From NCBI GenBank assembly GCA_028713125.1, contig JAQTOU010000002.1:268583-332582 (forward strand): a stretch of DNA of 64,000 nucleotides, in the 5' to 3' direction. Both the position numbers and the translations under genes were made by a program. A model generated the notes under the pieces. That model ran no database searches. It was not told the origin of the DNA and saw only the letters and a list, made by a program, of their open reading frames with translations. This stretch comes from Elusimicrobiales bacterium (GTDB taxonomy: Bacteria; Elusimicrobiota; Elusimicrobia; Elusimicrobiales; UBA9959). Below, piece by piece: positions 59,794 through 64,000 of the stretch (position 1 is the first letter of the stretch; each line of letters starts with the position of its first letter).

Positions 59794-60510
59794 ATGAAAA
59801 CCACTATCGTAATCCCGTCTTACAACGAGATGAAAACGCTGCCTGAAGTGCTGAAGGCCCTGGCCGGCGTCGCTCTCGAAAAAGAGGTCATAGTGGTGGA
59901 CGACGGCTCCCGCGACGGAACCCGGGAATGGGTGGAAAAAGCCATTTCCGCCGGGGAATTCCCCTATGAGCTGAAGCTCATAAAGCACGAGGAGAATACC
60001 GGCAAGGGGGGCGCGCTTATAACCGGTTTTAACGCCGCCGCCGGCGACATAGTCATAGTACAGGACGCCGACCTGGAATACGACCCTAACGACATCCGTT
60101 CGGTGGTCAGACCCATAGAGGAGGGGCGGGCCGACGCGGTGTTCGGCTCAAGGTTCCTCTCCGGCAAGTCCGAGACCTATAATATCCTCTATCTCTGGGG
60201 GAACCAGTTCCTCACTTTCCTCGTAAACCTCTTTTTCGGCTCTAAAATTACGGACTCCTATACCTGCTATAAGGCTTTTCGGGTTCCGCTCCTGAGAAAA
60301 ATGCGCCTCGTCTCCACCGGCTTCGAGATAGAGGCTGAAATGTCCTGTAAATCCTCTTTCCTGGGCCTCAGGTTCGAGGAAGTTCCCGTCGTCTACGCCT
60401 CGCGCTCCAGGCATGAGGGGAAGAAGATAAACTACACGGACGCCATCAAAGGCGTGCTTAAGATACTGACGCTGCGGCTTACCTTAAGGCGGGCGGATTT
60501 TAGCTTATGA
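59794..60510 (+). CDS. family 2 glycosyltransferase (DPM1-like)
   Basis: A 238-residue GT2 enzyme: TTIVIPSYNEMKTLPEVLKA, VIVVDDGSRDGTREWVEK and IVIVQDADLEYDPND (acidic triad for metal and donor) followed by FGSRFLSGKSE. It lacks the two membrane segments of the other GT2 in the locus and resembles dolichyl-phosphate-mannose synthase-type enzymes that charge polyprenyl phosphate. It starts a three-gene plus-strand run, the next gene overlapping by 4 bp. Donor sugar unknown. Confidence 0.88.
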   Translation: MKTTIVIPSYNEMKTLPEVLKALAGVALEKEVIVVDDGSRDGTREWVEKAISAGEFPYELKLIKHEENTGKGGALITGFNAAAGDIVIVQDADLEYDPNDIRSVVRPIEEGRADAVFGSRFLSGKSETYNILYLWGNQFLTFLVNLFFGSKITDSYTCYKAFRVPLLRKMRLVSTGFEIEAEMSCKSSFLGLRFEEVPVVYASRSRHEGKKINYTDAIKGVLKILTLRLTLRRADFSL

Positions 60511-61376
60511 AAGCTTTGATAATAGGCGCTTCGGGACAGGTCGGGGGAACCCTGGCTTCTCTCTGCGTGAGGCGCAAGATAGAGGTTTACCCCACTTCCC
60601 GCGTGGGACAGGGCTTCCTTTACCTGGACCTGGCCGATCCCGCAAGCGTCTCCGCCGCCTTTGAAAAGTCCCGGCCTGACCTGGTTCTGCTCTGCTCGGC
60701 GATGACTTACGTGGACGGCTGCGAGAGCGATCCTGCTTTGGCGCATAAGATAAACGCCGCCGGGCCCGCCCTTGTGGCCGACGAATGCCGCCGGGCCGGG
60801 GCCAGGCTGGTCTACTTCTCCACCGAGTACGTTTTTGACGGAAAGTCCGGGCCTTATTCCGAGGAAGACCCCGTAAATCCGGTGAGCGTCTACGGCCGCA
60901 CCAAGCTGGAGGGGGAGCGCGCCGCGCTGGCCCTGGAAAATTCGCTCGCGGTGCGCACCACCGTGGTTTACAGCCATAACCCGGCCTCCAAGAATTTTAT
61001 CATGCAGCTGATAAACAGCTACCGCTCCGGCGCAAAAATGCGAGTGCCTTCGGACCAGCTCTCCAATCCCACTTACGCCCCCGACCTGGCCGCGGCGACG
61101 CTCGCCCTTGTCGATAAGGGCGCTTCCGGGATCTATAACGTGGTCGGCCCTGACTGGCTGAACCGCTATGATTTCGCGCTTAAGGCCTGCGCGGCTTTCG
61201 GCTTCGACCCCGCCTTCCTGGAGCCCAAGCTTACTTCTGAGCTGGGCCAGGCGGCAGCGCGGCCGCTTATCGCCGGCCTTAAGACGGAAAAGCTGGCCCT
61301 CGAACTCGGCCGCGGCCTTCCCCCGGCGGAGGAAAGCCTGCGCAAAATAGCTTCGATCATAAAACAGTATGAATGA
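60507..61376 (+). CDS. NDP-sugar reductase, RmlD-like (short-chain dehydrogenase fold)
   Basis: A 289-residue extended SDR: ALIIGASGQVGGTLASL (Rossmann loop), STEYVFDGKSGPYSEEDPVN and SVYGRTKLEGE with the YxxxK catalytic pair near 135, ending with a C-terminal substrate domain. Homologues include dTDP-4-dehydrorhamnose reductase (RmlD), reducing the 4-keto sugar to dTDP-rhamnose; rmlA, rmlB and rmlC are not in the window, so the exact substrate is uncertain. The ATG overlaps the GT2 stop (ATGA). Its 3' end overlaps the WecA-like gene by 8 bp. Confidence 0.85.
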   Translation: MKALIIGASGQVGGTLASLCVRRKIEVYPTSRVGQGFLYLDLADPASVSAAFEKSRPDLVLLCSAMTYVDGCESDPALAHKINAAGPALVADECRRAGARLVYFSTEYVFDGKSGPYSEEDPVNPVSVYGRTKLEGERAALALENSLAVRTTVVYSHNPASKNFIMQLINSYRSGAKMRVPSDQLSNPTYAPDLAAATLALVDKGASGIYNVVGPDWLNRYDFALKACAAFGFDPAFLEPKLTSELGQAAARPLIAGLKTEKLALELGRGLPPAEESLRKIASIIKQYE

Positions 61377-62406
61377 CCTGCTCGAGAACTTCAGGCTCTA
61401 TTTCCTCGCTTTTCTTCTTCCGCTGCTTTTGTCGCTGGGCTTTACGCCGCTGTTGCGGCAGCTTGCGGTGAAGTTCGGCCACCTCGATAAGCCCACCAAT
61501 ATAAAGACGCACAAGGTCCCTACGCCGCTGCTGGGCGGGGCCGCCGTCTTCGCCGCTTTTACGGCTTCGCTGGTCTTCATGCGTTTTTACACTTCTTTCC
61601 CTACCGGCACGCTGCGCGACCTGCGGGTGCTCCTGCTGGGCGGGGCGGTGATGTTCGCGCTCGGCTTCGTGGACGATATGCGCAAGCCTCACGGCCTCGG
61701 CGTCAAGACCAAGTTCGCCGTGCAGTTCGCGGTCGCTATCTGCACCGCGTACTACGGTATCAGGATCCATTTCGTGCAGCCGGATTATCTCGGCTTCGCG
61801 CTGAGCGTGCTCTGGATAGTGGGGGTTTCGAACGCCTTCAATATCATAGACATCATGGACGGTCTTTCGGCCGGGCAGGCCGTGCTTGCGGCTTTCGGTT
61901 TCCTTCTCATAGCTTTCCCGTCGGAATCGATCTACGTCAACTTCGCCTCGGCGGCCCTGGCGGGCGGCGCGCTTGGCTTCCTCCCGTACAACATGTCCTA
62001 TAAGTACAAGATCTTCATGGGTGATTCCGGCAGCCTGCTCTGCGGCTACGTGCTTGCGGTGATCGCGATGGGCACTAAATACACGGAAGTGAACCCGCTG
62101 GGCGTCTACGCCCCGCTCATCATCCTCGCTGTGCCTATTTACGACACTCTTTTCGTCTCCGTGATGCGGCTCAGGCGCGGGCACTCCCCGTTCATCGGAA
62201 GCCAGGACCATTTCGCGCTCCGCCTTGAAAAGATCGGCTTCTCCCGCCGCAAAGTGGTCCGCCTGACCTCCCTGGTCACGTTCGGGCTCGCGGTCTTCGC
62301 CTGGATCATCACCCAGGTCCCGCTCGGCTGGGGCATCCTCATAGTGAGCGTGCTCGCAGTAGAATTCGTCCTGGTCAGCATGGCCATCGCAAAGATCAAA
62401 ATATAA
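61369..62406 (+). CDS. wecA: WecA/TagO-like undecaprenyl-phosphate sugar-1-phosphate transferase
   Basis: A 345-residue polytopic GT4 enzyme that starts lipid-linked glycan synthesis by moving a sugar-1-phosphate from a nucleotide sugar to undecaprenyl phosphate. HKVPTPLLGGAAVF near 42, GFVDDMRKP near 100 (DDxxD-type), NAFNIIDIMDGLSAGQAVL near 158, KIFMGDSGSLLCGYVLAV near 210 and GSQDHFALRLEK near 280 are all present, with about ten spans. HFAL differs a little from MraY, so the sugar is probably HexNAc as for WecA/TagO. Start overlaps the RmlD-like gene. Confidence 0.9.
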   Translation: MNDLLENFRLYFLAFLLPLLLSLGFTPLLRQLAVKFGHLDKPTNIKTHKVPTPLLGGAAVFAAFTASLVFMRFYTSFPTGTLRDLRVLLLGGAVMFALGFVDDMRKPHGLGVKTKFAVQFAVAICTAYYGIRIHFVQPDYLGFALSVLWIVGVSNAFNIIDIMDGLSAGQAVLAAFGFLLIAFPSESIYVNFASAALAGGALGFLPYNMSYKYKIFMGDSGSLLCGYVLAVIAMGTKYTEVNPLGVYAPLIILAVPIYDTLFVSVMRLRRGHSPFIGSQDHFALRLEKIGFSRRKVVRLTSLVTFGLAVFAWIITQVPLGWGILIVSVLAVEFVLVSMAIAKIKI

Positions 62407-62427
62407 TATTAACTGCGGAAGAGAAGA

Positions 62428-62784
62428 GCCGCGAGATGCCCAGTCGGGGCGGCAAGGGTATGGGCCCTTCGCTCACGGGCTCGGAGCATTGTCGCTTCGC
62501 TCCACACGCACACCGTGCTCGGCCCTCCTCTCTCGGCCTCCGCGCTTACGCAAGCGTCGGCCTCCGAGAGGTCGCTCAGAACCCATACCCTTGCCGCCCC
62601 TCCGCTCACTTTATCAGACGCGCATTTTGCATTAAACCGAATAATCTGGCGGAGACCGTACGGGCCGGGTTAGCAAAAACCCGTCGGAAGGCGAGGCTTG
62701 CGTAGCGCCGAGCCTGAGACCGGCAGGCGCGCGCACGGTGTGCGCGACGCCGGTTTTGCGTTCCGGCCCGTACGGTAGGCCGCC
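62428..62784. repeat. composite inverted-repeat element, copy C
   Basis: Fills the 391-bp gap between convergent wecA and OsmC genes. Module 1: arms GGGGCGGCAAGGGTATGGG (62446-62464) and perfect complement (62582-62600). The loop hairpin is longer here (GAGCA...TGCTC with a GCAC-ACC-GTGC core). Module 2: arms ACCGTACGGGCCGG (62655-62668) and perfect complement (62763-62776), hairpin CGCGCAC-GGT-GTGCGCG (62730-62746). Left end GCCGCGAGATGCC, right end GGTAGGCCGCC, the same outer ends as copy A. Against A, three positions of the module 2 arm are changed and all three are compensated on the other arm. Confidence 0.9.
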
Positions 62785-62797
62785 ACGCAAGCTGGTA

Positions 62798-63190
62798 TTA
62801 TTCTGCCGTTATCTCGAACTTGGGCGGGTTGTCCATGGTGCGCTTTACGAGGCACTGTTCGGCGGCTTTTATTACGGCGTCTTTGTACTTGGGGGGGAAG
62901 TCTTTCGGGAGGGTTATTTTCATGGCCGTCTTGGCCAGGAGGTGGGTGGCGGGGTCCTGTTCGAAGGAGACGGTTATTTTGAAGCCCTCGGCGCTCAGGC
63001 CGCGGGACTGGATGAAGCCAAGCGCGAAGATGCCGGCGCAGGTGCCTAAAGAGGCCAGGAAAAGGTCGAAGGGGGTGGGGGCCGAGGCTTCGCCGCCGCC
63101 GCCGGCGGGCTGGTCCGTCTTTATTTCGAAACCGTGCCACAGCGCTGTTACTTTCTTGCCGCCCGGGAACACTATTTCCATGTCGCTCAT
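62798..63190 (-). CDS. OsmC/Ohr-family peroxiredoxin-like protein
   Basis: A 130-residue OsmC-family protein, which typically reduces organic or fatty-acid peroxides with a Cys pair. LFLASLGTCAGIFALGF near 43-60 and AEQCLVKRTMDNP near 108-120 supply the two conserved cysteines. A Gly/Pro loop (GGGGEASAP) precedes the first helix. Length fits the short YhfA-like OsmC group. AAGGAG lies 6 nt before the ATG. It follows the terminator of the HD-GYP gene, so it is separately expressed, and the gene ends beside repeat copy C. OsmC or Ohr status cannot be settled by eye. Confidence 0.85.
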   Translation of the reverse strand: MSDMEIVFPGGKKVTALWHGFEIKTDQPAGGGGEASAPTPFDLFLASLGTCAGIFALGFIQSRGLSAEGFKITVSFEQDPATHLLAKTAMKITLPKDFPPKYKDAVIKAAEQCLVKRTMDNPPKFEITAE

Positions 63191-63236
63191 ATGGTCTCCT
63201 TATAATAAACCGCTTAAAACCTCTTAAATCTTGGAT

Positions 63237-63266
63237 GCAAAAAGAGCCTGAAAGTTTCAGGCTCTT
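63237..63266 (-). terminator. terminator of the HD-GYP gene
   Basis: AAGAGCCTGAAA (63242-63253) pairs with TTTCAGGCTCTT (63255-63266); on the minus strand TTTTTG follows. It ends the partial HD-GYP gene before osmC. Confidence 0.8.
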
Positions 63267-63287
63267 ATAATTGCCGGCAGCGATAGC

Positions 63288-64000
63288 CTAAAAACTGTGC
63301 CGGTGAAGCTCTTTGGTGATGCCGGGGATTATCGTGCTCTTCCCGTCGCCCAGGGCGTGCATCTTGAGGATCTCGCCGTAAACCTTCTCGAAAGCGTCCA
63401 CTACGGCCGGGTCGAAAGCTTTGCCCTTTTCCCCGTTTATATATTCCCGGGCCTTCTCCGGGTCCCATTTGGGCTTGTAGACGCGCTGCGAGCACAGGGC
63501 GTCGAAAACGTCCGCCACCGAGACGATGCGCGCGTAGATCGAGATCTGCTCGCCCTTAAGGCGGGAGGGGTAGCCGGTTCCGTCGAATTTCTCGTGGTGC
63601 GAGCTGGCCACCTTGCAGGCTATCTGCAGCAGGGAGCTCTCCGCATTGCACAGGATCTTGGCGCCGTAGATGGTGTGCTTTTTTATTTCCTCGAATTCTT
63701 CAGCCGTCAGCTTGCCCGGCTTCAGCAGGATAGCGTCGGCGATGCCGACCTTCCCGATATCGTGCAGCGGGCTCGCGTAGCGGATATTGTGCACCTCGCG
63801 CTCCGGCAGGCCGAGGCCGTGCGCTATCAGCGCCGAGTACTCGCTGATATGGCGCAGGTGGATGGCCGTGTCCTGCTGGTCGCGGTATTCGGCCGTGACG
63901 GCCAGGCGGTAAATGGTCTCGAGCTGCGAGTTCGAGAGGCTTTCATAAAGCTGGGCGTTCTCTATGCCCGAGGCCGCCAGCGAGCTGATAAGCTGCAGCA
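63288..64000 (-). CDS. GAF/HD-GYP-domain signalling protein, C-terminal part (runs off right edge)
   Basis: The last 237 residues are visible; the reading frame continues past 64000. The start (reading in from the edge) has GAF-end helices (SSLAASGIENAQLYESL), then a linker. The HD-GYP domain begins near residue 45 (TIYRLAVTAEYRDQQDTAIH) and contains SPLHDIGKVGIADAILLKPG (metal ligands) and SSHHEKFDGTGYPSRLKGE. The family hydrolyses cyclic di-GMP, controlling motility, biofilm or virulence. The usual final SDRIYK-type block is represented by KPKWDPEKAREYI. A GTG at 63794 would be an internal start and is not used because homology extends upstream of it. Confidence 0.88.
   Translation of the reverse strand, partial: LQLISSLAASGIENAQLYESLSNSQLETIYRLAVTAEYRDQQDTAIHLRHISEYSALIAHGLGLPEREVHNIRYASPLHDIGKVGIADAILLKPGKLTAEEFEEIKKHTIYGAKILCNAESSLLQIACKVASSHHEKFDGTGYPSRLKGEQISIYARIVSVADVFDALCSQRVYKPKWDPEKAREYINGEKGKAFDPAVVDAFEKVYGEILKMHALGDGKSTIIPGITKELHRHSF

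Overview
The window looks like chromosomal DNA of a Gram-negative, high-GC bacterium. Lipid-A export permeases (LptF/LptG), TolC, many Sec signal peptides, lipoproteins, a diaminopimelate pathway and a monofunctional peptidoglycan transglycosylase point to a two-membrane cell with a normal wall. SprA-like and PorV-like outer-membrane proteins, a type IX secretion (T9SS) style C-terminal domain and a giant tail-fibre-like surface protein would fit Elusimicrobiota or a relative of the FCB group. That placement is an inference from gene content, not a phylogeny. Genes are tightly packed, often with 4-bp ATGA/GTGA overlaps. I saw no rRNA, tRNA, CRISPR array, prophage or insertion sequence.

Layout. 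0-2.1 kb (minus): a PfaD enoyl reductase followed by the N-terminus of a PfaA/PKS-like ketosynthase that runs off the left edge. 2.3-4.2 kb: two lipoproteins. 4.4-14.6 kb (plus): a surface and secretion block with a T9SS-CTD-like secreted protein, a PorV-like barrel with a TPR tail, a periplasmic TPR protein and a 2296-residue repetitive fibre protein. 14.7-18.2 kb: a TrmA-family RNA methyltransferase (minus), a membrane glycosyltransferase and a Cache sensor. 18.3-21.8 kb: two GH13 alpha-glucan enzymes, one exported and one cytosolic. 22.2-28.3 kb (minus): ComF and a SprA-like translocon protein. 28.5-30.7 kb: lptF-lptG. 30.7-33.3 kb (minus): Nudix hydrolase and transketolase. 33.9-44.8 kb (plus): dnaE, an outer-membrane protein, a phosphofructokinase of the pyrophosphate type, then a translationally coupled run of HAMP protein, TolC, patatin, TPR protein, dapF and dapA. 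44.8-62.4 kb: a surface-glycan locus with a minus arm (methyltransferases, membrane glycosyltransferases, AsnB, GT2, GT9, sugar C-methyltransferase, UDP-galactopyranose-mutase-like flavoprotein, mtgA, TMTC-like protein, DegT aminotransferase) and a short plus arm (GT2, RmlD-like reductase, WecA-like transferase). 62.8-64 kb (minus): OsmC and the C-terminal part of a GAF/HD-GYP regulator cut by the right edge.

The most unusual non-coding feature is a roughly 330-360 bp repeat present three times (21860-22191, 33375-33736, 62428-62784). Each copy is built from two large inverted-repeat modules with small hairpins inside. Between copies the arms differ, but the substitutions are mostly compensated on the opposite arm, which is the signature of selection on folding or of a palindromic mobile element. 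The most interesting protein-level signal is the co-occurrence of SprA-like, PorV-like and T9SS-CTD-like proteins, suggesting a type IX-like secretion route whose cargo may be the neighbouring surface proteins. Several genes also have a -10 hexamer 6-11 nt from the start codon and no usable Shine-Dalgarno, suggesting leaderless transcripts.
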